Shown in pieces: positions 56,771 to 64,000 of a DNA stretch of 64,000 nt. The DNA comes from Bog-473 sp963728845. Lineage in GTDB: Bacteria > Actinomycetota > Acidimicrobiia > Acidimicrobiales > RAAP-2. The DNA is taken from contig CAVSLS010000048.1 of the NCBI GenBank assembly GCA_963728845.1, positions 6,155 to 70,154 of the forward strand. The letters run 5' to 3'. Position numbers and translations under genes: made by a program. Position 1 is the first letter of the stretch; every line of letters starts with the position of its first letter. The notes under the pieces are model-generated. The model had not been told where the DNA came from, did not search any database, and saw only the letters and a list, made by a program, of their open reading frames with translations.

Positions 56771-56871
56771 GTTCTGGCGCGGGACCCAAACCGTCCGGGG
56801 GGTACAGTGCCCGCCGACACGGCATCGCGCTGGGACGACCGAGGCAGCCTGGGCTCGCGACGGGAGATCAC

Positions 56872-58143
56872 ATGAGCAGCAGCACCGATCCGATCCAATC
56901 GGCTGGGCCCGAGGCTCTCGGCAAGTCGAGGGAGGCTCTCGACTGTGAGGAAATCGCTCGAGGAGTCCACTTCCTGGCCGGTTTCGGCAACACGACCATC
57001 ATCATCGGGTCCGAGGCCGTCGCGGTCGTCGACCCGGGTCTCTTCACCAATGGGCCTCGAGTCGTCAAGGAACTGCGAAGTCTGACCGAGCTGCCAGTTC
57101 GCTACGTGATCTACACGCACGGCCACTATGACCACGCGTTCGGCACGCCTGCGATCCTCGAGGATGCGAAGTTGCTCGGGCACCGACCGCCAGACATCGT
57201 GGGCCACGTCAACGTCGCCAAGCGTTTTGAGCGGTACGCCAAGACCGCAGGGCATCTCGCAGGGACCTTCGATGTCCAATTCGCCATGTGGAGTGCCACG
57301 GGCGGAGATGTCGTCCGCAACGCGAAGTACTTCCCGCCGACGATCGCATTCGAAGACCGGCTCGTCCTCGACGGGCTCGGTGGAATCGCGCTCGAATGCC
57401 GACACGGACTCGGCGAGACGGACGACCACACTTGGATCTGGATCTCCGACGCGCGGGTCATTGTCGGCGGCGATTTCATCGTGTCGTCGCTCCCGAATGC
57501 CGGAACCCCGTTCAGGGTGCAGCGGTACGTGCCGGAGTGGGCCCAGGCGCTCGAGGAGATGGCCGCGCTCGAACCGGCAGCCGTCGTGTCGGGCCATGGG
57601 GGAGTCTTTCGTGATCACGCCCAGGACATGCTGCTCATCACGGCACGGGCGCTCCGGTTCCTCGACGACGAGGTGGTTCGTCGGCTCAACGCCGGTCAAT
57701 GGCAAGAGCAGATCCTCGACGAGGTCGAACTGCCGGAAGAACTGGCCACCAGTGGCTACCTCCAACCCCTCTACGGCTGCACTACGTTCCTTGTCCGCGA
57801 CCTTATGCGACGGTACATGGGCTGGTACGACGGCAACCCGTCGATGCTCTTTCCCAGCACCCGAGCCGAGATCGCCAGCGAGGTGGTATTCCTCGCCGGC
57901 GGAGCCGATCGGATCCTCGAGCGGGCACGTGACTTGGGCGGCTCGGGCAGGACAAAGGACGTCCAGTTGGCGCTCCACCTTGTTGACTTCGCGCTGTTTC
58001 ACGGCGGAGCAACCTCGGCTGAAGCTCGGATGCTGAAGGCGGACCTCCTCGACCAGCGCGCCAGTGACGAACGATCATTCGTCGCTCATAACATCCTCGC
58101 CTCAGCCGCCAAGCTCGAACGAGAGGGCCGTTCGGCGGTCTGA
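56872..58143 (+). CDS. MBL-fold alkyl-sulfatase-like hydrolase
   Basis: Metallo-beta-lactamase protein of 423 aa. Metal ligands H83, H85, D87 and H88 lie in YTHGHYDHAFG; further His/Asp in ECRHGLGETDDHTWIW, VGGDFIVSS and VVSGHGG. The C-terminal part (MGWYDGNPSMLFPST, then ILERARDLGGSGRTKDVQLALHLVDFALFHGG) is the dimerisation domain of type III alkyl sulfatases (SdsA1/BDS1). It lacks the last, SCP2-like domain. The substrate may be an alkyl sulfate or a different ester. ATG 56872 follows CGGGAGA. It is the last gene of the 6.5-kb cassette. Confidence 0.9.
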   Translation: MSSSTDPIQSAGPEALGKSREALDCEEIARGVHFLAGFGNTTIIIGSEAVAVVDPGLFTNGPRVVKELRSLTELPVRYVIYTHGHYDHAFGTPAILEDAKLLGHRPPDIVGHVNVAKRFERYAKTAGHLAGTFDVQFAMWSATGGDVVRNAKYFPPTIAFEDRLVLDGLGGIALECRHGLGETDDHTWIWISDARVIVGGDFIVSSLPNAGTPFRVQRYVPEWAQALEEMAALEPAAVVSGHGGVFRDHAQDMLLITARALRFLDDEVVRRLNAGQWQEQILDEVELPEELATSGYLQPLYGCTTFLVRDLMRRYMGWYDGNPSMLFPSTRAEIASEVVFLAGGADRILERARDLGGSGRTKDVQLALHLVDFALFHGGATSAEARMLKADLLDQRASDERSFVAHNILASAAKLEREGRSAV

Positions 58144-58537
58144 GCCGTGGCAAGCGCACCTCCTGCCTCGTCGCTTTCGTATCGCCACTCTGGTGTCGAC
58201 GCCCTACAGAGCGCGCCGGCGGGATGATTCGGGCACCAAACGAAGACAGAGATCAGCCAGAAGGCTTGGAGGCGAGCCGGTGGCTACCGCGGCATCAGCG
58301 TTGGCCAGCCGACGCGGGCGATGAAGGCGAGCACTTGGCCCGCAATTGGTCACGTCGAGGCGCTCCGTCGATTTGGCCCCAATGAGACCGGAGTTCGGGG
58401 TAAACGGCGGTCCGGTTGCTACTGGCTCGCTACTGAAACACCTGGACTGCTTCCATCCTGAGTCACCTGGGTGGACGATGTACCCGACTTGACCTGCACG
58501 AATGGATCTGGGGTACGCAGGCAGACGATCGGGCCCC
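58144..58537. other. Intergenic region with attachment arm repeat, copy 2
   Basis: A 394-bp gap before the second att copy. From about 58413 it holds GGTTGCTACTGGCTCGCTACTGAA, then a stretch ending GACGATCGGGCCCC that resembles 59576-59704. No gene is recognised. Confidence 0.6.
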
Positions 58538-58583
58538 GACTTTTAATCCCAAGGTGCCGGGATCGAGACCCGGGCGGCCCACC
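58538..58583. repeat. att core copy 2 (tRNA-Lys 3' end)
   Basis: 46 bp identical to 52041-52086, without the rest of a tRNA. It marks the right end of the 6.5-kb cassette and the left end of the toxin-antitoxin cassette. Confidence 0.92.
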
Positions 58584-58626
58584 GAATCTGTCAACCCTCA
58601 TCGGTTAATCTGACCTACGACGCCGA

Positions 58627-59178
58627 TCAGAAACCGATGTCAGGCCCTTCGAAGCCGATTGATCGAGAACGTTCTAGGACTTGACGGAGTATCGGCAAGA
58701 CCGCCCTGTCCTTTTCACGTCCGGCAGCCTCCTTCGAGCGGATCACATCGGCCAGACTGGCCACGTCCACCCGGAGGGTCTCGGTGATCTGCTCGCGCGT
58801 TGCACTGCGGTGGAGATCGTCGTATCCCTGAGTCCCATCTGGGAGGAGCGCGACGTCGAGATATCCGAGGTCGGTGACGAAGGTCCACGTGGTGCCCCAA
58901 TCGAAGGAGTGCTCGTCGAGCGGGAACTCCACCGGTTCGTCAACTCCGGCCACACGCAACTGCGCGTTGAGTTCACGAAGAGCAGCTGCAAGCCGACGAA
59001 GGTTGGCGCGATCGCGGGAGGGCGTAACATCCACGTCCCGAGTGATGTACGGCGAGCCGCGAAGTTCGGCAGCCAGTCCTCCGATGACGACATAACGGAC
59101 GCCGTGCCGTTCGAGGACCTCGAGAAGATCGCCTGGTCGATATGGGACGAGTTCAGGCACGGTCTGTGACGGGCTCAC
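58627..59178 (-). CDS. Nucleotidyltransferase, AbiEii/MenT-like toxin candidate
   Basis: Protein of 183 aa with a nucleotidyltransferase fold: VRYVVIGGLAAELRGSPYITRDVDVTP contains the GG motif and the D-x-D metal site. FPLDEHSFDWGTTWTFVTDLGYLDVALLPDG and VDVASLADVIRSKEAAGREKD complete the DUF6036/AbiEii-like layout. Family members paired with small HTH proteins act as tRNA- or NTP-modifying toxins; this one is a candidate. GTG 59178 overlaps the end of the Xre gene by 26 bp, so antitoxin comes first and translation is coupled. Confidence 0.85.
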   Translation of the reverse strand: MSPSQTVPELVPYRPGDLLEVLERHGVRYVVIGGLAAELRGSPYITRDVDVTPSRDRANLRRLAAALRELNAQLRVAGVDEPVEFPLDEHSFDWGTTWTFVTDLGYLDVALLPDGTQGYDDLHRSATREQITETLRVDVASLADVIRSKEAAGREKDRAVLPILRQVLERSRSIGFEGPDIGF

Positions 59179-59479
59179 GTCGTTGCAGCTGATCGTGGAA
59201 GTGGACCCTCTCCAACAGATCGGCCAGCCGCTGCGCGGGCGTCATCTTGAGGTGCTCGTCGATAACGGTCGTGCTTGACTCGTCGAGCCGAGAGAGGTGG
59301 AAGGACAACTCGAGGCCGCAACCGCGGATCGCCTGCCGGAGCGCCTCAAAGCTCGGCGTCACGTCGCCTCGTTCCCAGCGAGCGATGACCGACTGCGGCT
59401 TGCCGATGTTCTCTCCGAGCTCGGCTTGCGTTAGGCCAGCACGAAGCCGGGCTTCTCGGATCAGGTCTCCACTCACCAT
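59153..59479 (-). CDS. Xre-family HTH protein, antitoxin candidate
   Basis: Protein of 108 aa. The HTH is LIREARLRAGLTQAELGENIGKPQSVIARWERGDVTPSFEALRQAI. The C-terminal part (SSTTVIDEHLKMTPAQRLADLLERVHFHDQL) is the segment that typically contacts a partner. It precedes and overlaps the nucleotidyltransferase gene. An inverted repeat over its promoter (59491-59506) suggests self-repression. Confidence 0.9.
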   Translation of the reverse strand: MVSGDLIREARLRAGLTQAELGENIGKPQSVIARWERGDVTPSFEALRQAIRGCGLELSFHLSRLDESSTTVIDEHLKMTPAQRLADLLERVHFHDQLQRREPVTDRA

Positions 59480-59487
59480 GGGATCTA

Positions 59488-59506
59488 TAATAGTACAGAT
59501 GTGCTA
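59488..59506 (-). promoter_or_regulatory. Promoter and operator of the Xre/nucleotidyltransferase pair
   Basis: TAGTACA-GA-TGTGCTA (59491-59506) is an inverted repeat with one mismatch per half. On the minus strand TATTAT, a good -10 element, overlaps it at 59488-59493, about nine bases before the ATG, so the mRNA may be nearly leaderless. The AT content contrasts with the surroundings. Binding of the Xre protein here would autoregulate the pair (inference). Confidence 0.6.
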
Positions 59507-59575
59507 TAGTTCGGCCGCATCGGACCGTTAGTCGGCGCGGAACTCTTTCGAATGCCGCCGGGCAGCTCGGGTGCA

Positions 59576-59704
59576 GGTTTTGCTACTGACTTGCTACTGA
59601 ACTGTCCGGACAGATCTGTACCGGGGCCCACGGGATGGGATCGGTACTCGAACCCGAGCAGGCGATACGGATCGGGGCGCACAGGCTGGACGATCGGCCC
59701 CCTC
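59576..59704. repeat. Attachment arm repeat, copy 3
   Basis: TTTTGCTACTGACTTGCTACTGAACTG, then a stretch to GACGATCGGCCCC, directly before the third att core. It aligns in layout and length (about 129 bp) with 58413-58537. A weaker copy of the beginning is at 53918. Confidence 0.7.
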
Positions 59705-59747
59705 CTTTTAATCCCAAGGTGCCGGGATCGAGACCCGGGCGGCCCAC
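59705..59747. repeat. att core copy 3 (tRNA-Lys 3' end)
   Basis: 43 bp identical to 52043-52085. It closes the 1.2-kb toxin-antitoxin cassette and lies 125 bp before the integrase remnant. Confidence 0.92.
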
Positions 59748-59871
59748 TAGATACTCCCAGTTCAGAGCCATAAACGGGACGCTGCGTAAACATCCAGCTC
59801 CCTGGTTACTACTGAATGCAACTGTGTTTGCGGCGGCGCCGATCAGCCGCCGGCCAGGATCAGGAGACGCA

Positions 59872-60270
59872 ATGAAGAGGGCCACGTTCGCCGAAGAAGG
59901 AACTCTTGGGAACTGCGTGCGTACGTCGGAGTTGATCCCACGACGAATCGAGCCAAGTACCAGACCCGCACGTTCCGTGGCGGAAAAACGCAAGGCGGAC
60001 CAAGCGCTGGCACGATTTCGTAACCGAAGTGTCCGGCGGTGGACATGTCGCGCAGGACACCACACTCAATGACTTGATTCACCGATGGCTAGATCTTGTC
60101 AGAGACAACCTTTCATCGTCGACGGTGCGCGGATACCAGCGGATCATTCGCAGCTACATCAACCCCGCCATCGGAAGGGTCTCACTTGCCAAGCTTCGAA
60201 CTGACCAGCTCGACCGGTTCTACTCGGAGCCGGTGTCAGCGGACAGCAACGGCGGCATCATACTTAAGAC
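59872..60270 (+). pseudogene. Truncated tyrosine integrase
   Basis: ATG 59872 follows a good CAGGAGA site. The first codons, then in a shifted frame ELRAYVGVDPTTNRAKYQTRTFRGGKT (AP2-like arm-binding domain), then TLNDLIHRWLDLVRDNLSSSTVRGYQRIIRSYINPAIG and AKLRTDQLDRFYSE (core-binding SAM-like domain). The catalytic domain with R-H-R-Y is absent; homology stops near 60240. Frame changes at 59908 and about 59990-60020 may be errors, but the loss of the catalytic half is real. It was presumably the integrase of an earlier element at this site. Confidence 0.82.
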
Positions 60271-60377
60271 GGTTCAGTCCCTCCAGGGGTCGCCATGTGC
60301 GTTGGGTCGTCATCACCGAGTTCGAGTTCAATCTCGCCTACGGGGCGACATCGACATACCCCACGAAAGAGGAGACG

Positions 60378-60818
60378 ATGATCAGCAATACTCAGATAAC
60401 CAAGGCATTCAAAGCTCACCAACGCACTCGTGAAGCGATCAGCCTCCGCGGGCTGCGAGTTCAGGTCAAGAGGGCTGACGGAATCAATGCCAAGATCGCC
60501 GTCTTCCTGACAAACGTCGTCGGGTCAATGTGGTGTGCCTACGCGTTTGCGATCCTTGCCCTTATCGGATTGCCTGCAGCATTGAAGCCGGGCGGTGAAG
60601 GGATCATCTCCTGGATTGCGCAGACCTTCCTCCAGTTGGTGTTGCTGTCCGTCATCATGGTCGGGCAGAACGTACAGGCCGAGGCAGGCGATGTTCGATC
60701 GCAGCACACATATGACGACACTGTGCAGATACTCGATCGCCTCGATATACACACTCAAGGTGGCATCAAGGATCTGGCTGATCGGATCGATGAGTTGGAA
60801 GCGAAGATCGGCGGTTAG
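60378..60818 (+). CDS. Small two-helix membrane protein (DUF1003-like layout)
   Basis: Protein of 146 aa. An N-terminal basic part (KAHQRTREAISLRGLRVQVKR) precedes NAKIAVFLTNVVGSMWCAYAFAILALIGLP, then IISWIAQTFLQLVLLSVIMVGQNVQAEAGD, two membrane helices, and a coiled C-terminus (DIHTQGGIKDLADRIDELEAKIG). The SVIMVGQN ending of the second helix recalls DUF1003 proteins. The function is unknown. ATG 60378 follows GAGGAG. Confidence 0.72.
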   Translation: MISNTQITKAFKAHQRTREAISLRGLRVQVKRADGINAKIAVFLTNVVGSMWCAYAFAILALIGLPAALKPGGEGIISWIAQTFLQLVLLSVIMVGQNVQAEAGDVRSQHTYDDTVQILDRLDIHTQGGIKDLADRIDELEAKIGG

Positions 60819-60983
60819 CCGATACGGGTCTGAATCTCGCCGGAGTGCCCCAGTACACCGCCGGGACGGCGGGCCAGTTCAGCGCCCCACCCGGAAGCGG
60901 TCAGCTGCGCGGACGGAGGGCAGCGTGGCCGACCGCTGCCAGCGGGTAGGCACGACGTGGCAGCATCAAAAATCGGATCGTTC

Positions 60984-61025
60984 CTCTAGGTGGTCCCGCA
61001 GCGACTCTAGGTGGTCCCGTAGCGC
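60984..61025. repeat. 21-bp tandem duplication over the flippase gene stop
   Basis: Two 21-bp units (60984-61004 and 61005-61025) differing at one or two bases. The right unit covers the last codons and the stop of the minus-strand gene, so the duplication repeats the C-terminus including its stop. Confidence 0.8.
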
Positions 61026-62068
61026 CGGCGGAACAGCCCGTAGGCGACGGCGCCGGCGACCGTCGGGAGCCAGTACTGCGCCAACCGGTAGGCCAACGTG
61101 GCCACCACCGCGCTGCGCCCGTTGACGCCGGCGAGTACGAGGAGGCCACTGAGGCTGGCCTCGACGATTCCCAGGCCACCGGGAGTTACCGGGAACAGGG
61201 CGATGATCCCGGCCGCCGAGTATGCGAGGAGGACGAGCCAGATGCGGGGCTGGCTGCCGGTCGCGCGCAGGGCCGCAAGAAGGCAGAGATAGTCGAGGCC
61301 GAGACGCCCCACGACGAGCAGGAAGATCTGCCTCCATTCCCTTCCCAGGGCCGCCCGGACCTCGTTGCGTTGCTGCAGTAAGCGATTCTCGAGTCCCGCC
61401 AGCGAAGGATGCGGACGGCGGACTTTGTTCCAGATCCATTGGGCGGCCCTCCCCAACGCCCGTAGCGGTCGGTCCGTTTCAAGGAGCACGGCGCCCAGTC
61501 CCATGTACACCACAAACGCGGCGACCCCGATGAGAGCCGCGCTGACCAACGTGTGGTTGAGCCCGGAGTCGCCCAGGACGGTGGGGAGCGTGAGGATCGG
61601 GAGCATGAGCAGACCGCCCACCCCGAGGAGCGAAGACGCTGCGAGCCCTCCCGCCGCGGCATCGGAGTTCACCCCGGCGGTTGCCAGCATCCGGTACTGG
61701 ACTGCCGCGCCCGCAGCGGCGCCACCCGGGAGTGTATTGGTGACGGTGTTGCCCGCGAGTCCCGCCGTGACTACGGCGAACCAACCACGGGTTCGCAGGA
61801 CGATGCGTTGGATCGCAAAGTTGCAAACAAAGCTCCCCCATTCGAACAACAAGGCGAGAACGAGCCACACGCCGCTCAAGGTGGCCAACTTCGGCCATGC
61901 TCCGAGCACGGCCGAAAGGCTCGGAAGCACGACGTAGAGGGCCAGGCCCGTGACGAGGAGCGCGGCGATACGCGTGACGAGGCTCCGGCGGCTTGGCTGG
62001 GTCTTCCGTCGATCAGCCATGCCGAAGTCGGCCGAGGCGGGCGTCCCGGGCATCGGAGCCGACGTCAC
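61007..62068 (-). CDS. Flippase-like / UPF0104 (LPG synthase TM region) membrane protein
   Basis: Polytopic protein of 353 aa. Helices begin at about residue 32 (IAALLVTGLALYVVLPSLSAVL). Family blocks: GLAGNTVTNTLPGGAAAGAAVQYRML and FPVTPGGLGIVEASLSGLLVLAGV, typical of AglD2/UPF0104 members and the membrane half of lysyl-phosphatidylglycerol synthases. The aminoacyltransferase domain is absent, so a lipid flippase-type role is likely. It is near a diacylglycerol-kinase-like gene on the same strand, which suits lipid metabolism. Confidence 0.9.
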   Translation of the reverse strand: MTSAPMPGTPASADFGMADRRKTQPSRRSLVTRIAALLVTGLALYVVLPSLSAVLGAWPKLATLSGVWLVLALLFEWGSFVCNFAIQRIVLRTRGWFAVVTAGLAGNTVTNTLPGGAAAGAAVQYRMLATAGVNSDAAAGGLAASSLLGVGGLLMLPILTLPTVLGDSGLNHTLVSAALIGVAAFVVYMGLGAVLLETDRPLRALGRAAQWIWNKVRRPHPSLAGLENRLLQQRNEVRAALGREWRQIFLLVVGRLGLDYLCLLAALRATGSQPRIWLVLLAYSAAGIIALFPVTPGGLGIVEASLSGLLVLAGVNGRSAVVATLAYRLAQYWLPTVAGAVAYGLFRRRYGTT

Positions 62069-62343
62069 CGGTCACAGATACTCCAGAACAGGGAACAGCA
62101 CGTCAGCCTGTGGCGTGCCTGCAAAGCCCTGCTCATCGGTGCCCCGGCCCTCGGTGCCAGTGGGCTTCTGCGCCGGGCCGTCTTCCCGTCCCGAACGGTG
62201 ACCGGTCATTCCACCATCTTCCGTTACCGGCCGGCCGGAGGACATCACGTGTGAGCCTACGTGTCGCGCTCTTTCGCGCCCTGTCCTCGACCGACAAAGC
62301 GGCCCTTACGAACGTGGCGCGTGAAGGGTGACACTGAATATGG

Positions 62344-63234
62344 CTACGAAGACTGCTTCCGCCGGAGCGGCGGCGGCGCGGGATGGCGCCGGCCGGCTGG
62401 AGTCCGGATGCGCAGGGCTGCCGGGAGCGACTCGAATTGGAGCGGTGGCTCGAGCCTGACGGCCTCGCCGTCCAATCCAACGTCGATCGTGGCCCCGGAA
62501 TCGATCTCGAAGCGAATGGTGGTCCATTCCCGCCAGCGGGCCAACGGCGGTCCGTCAGGCACCACCACAACGCCGAGCGTCCCTCCGTCCATCGTCCCCC
62601 GGGTGCCCTGAGCGGCGAGCGGGTCGAGCAGGTAGCGGTTGTTGGACACCAAGACGAGCTGAGCCCTCTCGTATTCCGCTCCCCCCGGGTCGCTGAAGCG
62701 CAGGTCGAAGGGCACCGCGCCGGGGCCTAGCAGGTCGGGCAGCATCTCGATGACGGTGCGCAGCTTGGCATCACGGTACTCGGGCGACTGAACGACCTTG
62801 CCGTAGAAGCCGATCGACGCGTTGTTCACGAATACCCGACCGTTGACCTGGGCCAAGTCGATGCGGCGCTCGGAACCGTGGTGGAAGGCGTCGAGGGCAC
62901 CGATCACGTCTTCCCGGTCGACGCCGATGTCGAGTGCGAAGTGGTTGCGCGTCCCGGCCGGTATGCAGACGTACGGGATGTCGTGCCTGGAGGCGACGCC
63001 GGCCACGATCGCTTGGGAACCGTCGCCGCCGGCCATGCCGATGACGTCGGCGCCCGACGACACGGCGGCGGCGGCCAGTGACGCCAGGTCGTCGCCCTCC
63101 TTCATCACGACCGGCTCGATCCCGCGGGCGCGGCACCGAGCGACGAGGTCGTAACGCTGGGCCTTCCCGCCGCCGGACCTCGGGTTGACGAAGAGGACCG
63201 GGCGCACCGGCCCGGAGATCGCTGAATCCGTCAT
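62344..63234 (-). CDS. Diacylglycerol kinase / lipid kinase family protein
   Basis: Protein of 296 aa. VLFVNPRSGGGKA is the N-terminal nucleotide loop, GMAGGDGSQAIVAG the GGDG motif that binds ATP, and IPAGTRNHFALDIGV the following loop (usually GTxNDFA). The C-terminal beta domain has FVNNASIGFYGKVV and LDGEAVRLEPP. It would phosphorylate diacylglycerol or a related lipid. ATG 63234 is chosen because GGGAGAGGCGAG precedes it. It is divergent from the HdeD-family gene. Confidence 0.9.
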   Translation of the reverse strand: MTDSAISGPVRPVLFVNPRSGGGKAQRYDLVARCRARGIEPVVMKEGDDLASLAAAAVSSGADVIGMAGGDGSQAIVAGVASRHDIPYVCIPAGTRNHFALDIGVDREDVIGALDAFHHGSERRIDLAQVNGRVFVNNASIGFYGKVVQSPEYRDAKLRTVIEMLPDLLGPGAVPFDLRFSDPGGAEYERAQLVLVSNNRYLLDPLAAQGTRGTMDGGTLGVVVVPDGPPLARWREWTTIRFEIDSGATIDVGLDGEAVRLEPPLQFESLPAALRIRTPAGRRHPAPPPLRRKQSS

Positions 63235-63270
63235 CTCGCCTCTCCCTCTCGCGACGTCGGCTGGGACCAC

Positions 63271-63313
63271 TTGACACTCTATCATCGATTCTGTATTCTA
63301 TCATCAGTTCTGT
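63271..63313 (+). promoter_or_regulatory. Sigma70-type promoter with tandem repeats upstream of the HdeD-family gene
   Basis: TTGACA (63271-63276), 17 bp, TATTCT (63294-63299). Two 17-bp repeats, TCTATCATCGATTCTGT (63278-63294) and TCTATCATCAGTTCTGT (63297-63313), differ at two positions, are spaced by 19 bp and cover the spacer, -10 and probable start, so a regulator may bind there. The leader to ATG 63370 is about 65 bases. Confidence 0.72.
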
Positions 63314-63369
63314 GGTCCCATAACAATAACTGGTCTCCACAGCTACCACAACCACCGAAAGGAGCTGTC

Positions 63370-63938
63370 ATGTTGAAGTCATTGAGTACATCCCTCATAG
63401 TCCGGGGCCTCCTGGCTGTCGCCGTCGGCATCGTGGCGTTGGCGTGGCCGGGGATCACCGTCTTGGCGCTGGTCATTCTGTTCGCCATCTACGCGTTCAT
63501 CGCCGCCGGCATGGAGGCCGTCAAGGCCTTCAGCAGCGAAAGTGCCGGTCCCGTGATGGGTCATCTGCTGCTCGGTCTGGTCGACGTCGGCGCCGGGGTG
63601 ATCGCCCTGGCCTGGCCTGGGCCAACTGCGCTGGTGCTGGTGTTGCTCGTCGGCGCGTGGGCGATGGTGGCCGGCCTGGTCGAGATCTACGCCGGCTTCG
63701 AAGTCGGCGAGTCAGCCGGAACCCGCGCCCTCTTTTTCGTGAGCGGGCTGATCTCGATCGCCTTCGGGATCGTCCTCTTCGCCCGTCCCGGCGTCGGCGC
63801 GGTGACCCTGGCCTTGCTGTTCGGCCTGTTCAACCTGGTCTACGGGTTCTGGGCGCTCATCAGGGCATCGAGCTGCGCCGGGTCCACCGCACAGTGGACT
63901 CGTTGGTCGACGAGCAGCCGGACAGCGCGACCAGCTAG
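63370..63938 (+). CDS. HdeD family (DUF308) membrane protein (one frameshift near the end)
   Basis: Membrane protein of about 189 aa with three pairs of helices. Repeats of the DUF308 type: GLLAVAVGIVALAWPGITVLALV, GLVDVGAGVIALAWPGPTALVLVLLVGAW and GLISIAFGIVLFARPGVGAVTLALLFG, each with the ALAWPG turn. Enterobacterial HdeD is linked to acid resistance; the role in actinobacteria is unknown. The frame changes near 63860 and the likely end is ELRRVHRTVDSLVDEQPDSATS at 63938. ATG 63370 follows AAAGGAG at good spacing. Confidence 0.88.
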
Positions 63939-64000
63939 CGTCAGTTATGTAGTGATCCCTCAGTAGTGATCGGGGTTCCCACCCTGGCGGATCCGCCCGA

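Noticed and set aside
58538..59747. Additional tRNA-Lys genes at 58.5 and 59.7 kb
   Set aside because: Only the 3' half of the tRNA is present at each; acceptor 5' strand and D-arm are missing, so they are att copies.

Overview
The window is high-GC DNA with an actinobacterial signature. It carries a GAAC-N4-GTTC type LexA box upstream of recA, three luciferase-like F420-dependent oxidoreductases, many GTG starts, a tRNA with an encoded CCA end, actinobacterial lipoprotein and signal-peptide styles, and families common in Acidimicrobiia and related uncultured Actinobacteria. I infer an environmental actinobacterium, probably Acidimicrobiia-like, but cannot fix the taxon. Many conserved genes (cinA, a sensor kinase, recA, two FtsX permeases, an FAD oxidoreductase) are broken by one-base indels, mostly in short G/C runs. 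recA alone needs seven frame changes. I read most of these as sequence errors and annotate such genes as CDS; true decay is called only where an intact paralogue or structural evidence supports it.

Layout. 1-6.8 kb: the 3' part of cinA, then a two-component system and a GT2-GtrA plus ArnT/YkcB-like glycosyltransferase pair. 6.9-13.3 kb: small metabolic and stress genes (GNAT, YdeI-like, hydrolase, DUF2127, macrodomain) and two paralogous secreted proteins separated by a TnpB element with terminal inverted repeats and a 9-bp target duplication. 13.4-18.6 kb: LexA box, recA, a methyltransferase, a DUF3048 lipoprotein and a Tat-exported dimethylformamidase-like protein. 18.7-26.8 kb: hexapeptide acyltransferase, serB, PAQR protein, an operon of enoyl-CoA hydratase, LLM oxidoreductase and amidohydrolase, a NERD protein and a lipoprotein hydrolase. 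26.8-32.2 kb: a tandem duplication of a dienelactone hydrolase / DUF6295 / aminoglycoside-phosphotransferase-like cassette whose first copy is decayed, next to a rhamnosidase 3' remnant.

32.2-47.4 kb is the most coherent unusual region. It encodes a receiver-adenylate cyclase fusion, a cyclic-nucleotide-binding protein, an MBL-fold hydrolase that could be the phosphodiesterase, a LuxR-class histidine kinase with two response regulators, one MacB-type ATPase, two paralogous FtsX-type permeases, an FAD oxidoreductase and a secreted repeat protein. This looks like a cyclic-nucleotide circuit coupled to an ABC efflux or envelope-remodelling system. It is followed by a fatty acyl-AMP ligase / acyl carrier protein / GNAT operon (48.3-51.0 kb).

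52.0-60.3 kb is a composite island in the 3' half of tRNA-Lys(UUU). The 43-46-bp tRNA end recurs at 58.54 and 59.70 kb, giving a 6.5-kb cassette (reductase, MFS transporter, GST-like, alkyl-sulfatase-like genes) and a 1.2-kb cassette holding only an Xre/nucleotidyltransferase toxin-antitoxin-like pair, then a truncated tyrosine integrase. 60.4-64 kb returns to envelope genes: a membrane protein, a flippase-like protein, a diacylglycerol-kinase-like protein and an HdeD-family protein with a clear sigma70-type promoter. No rRNA or CRISPR array is visible.
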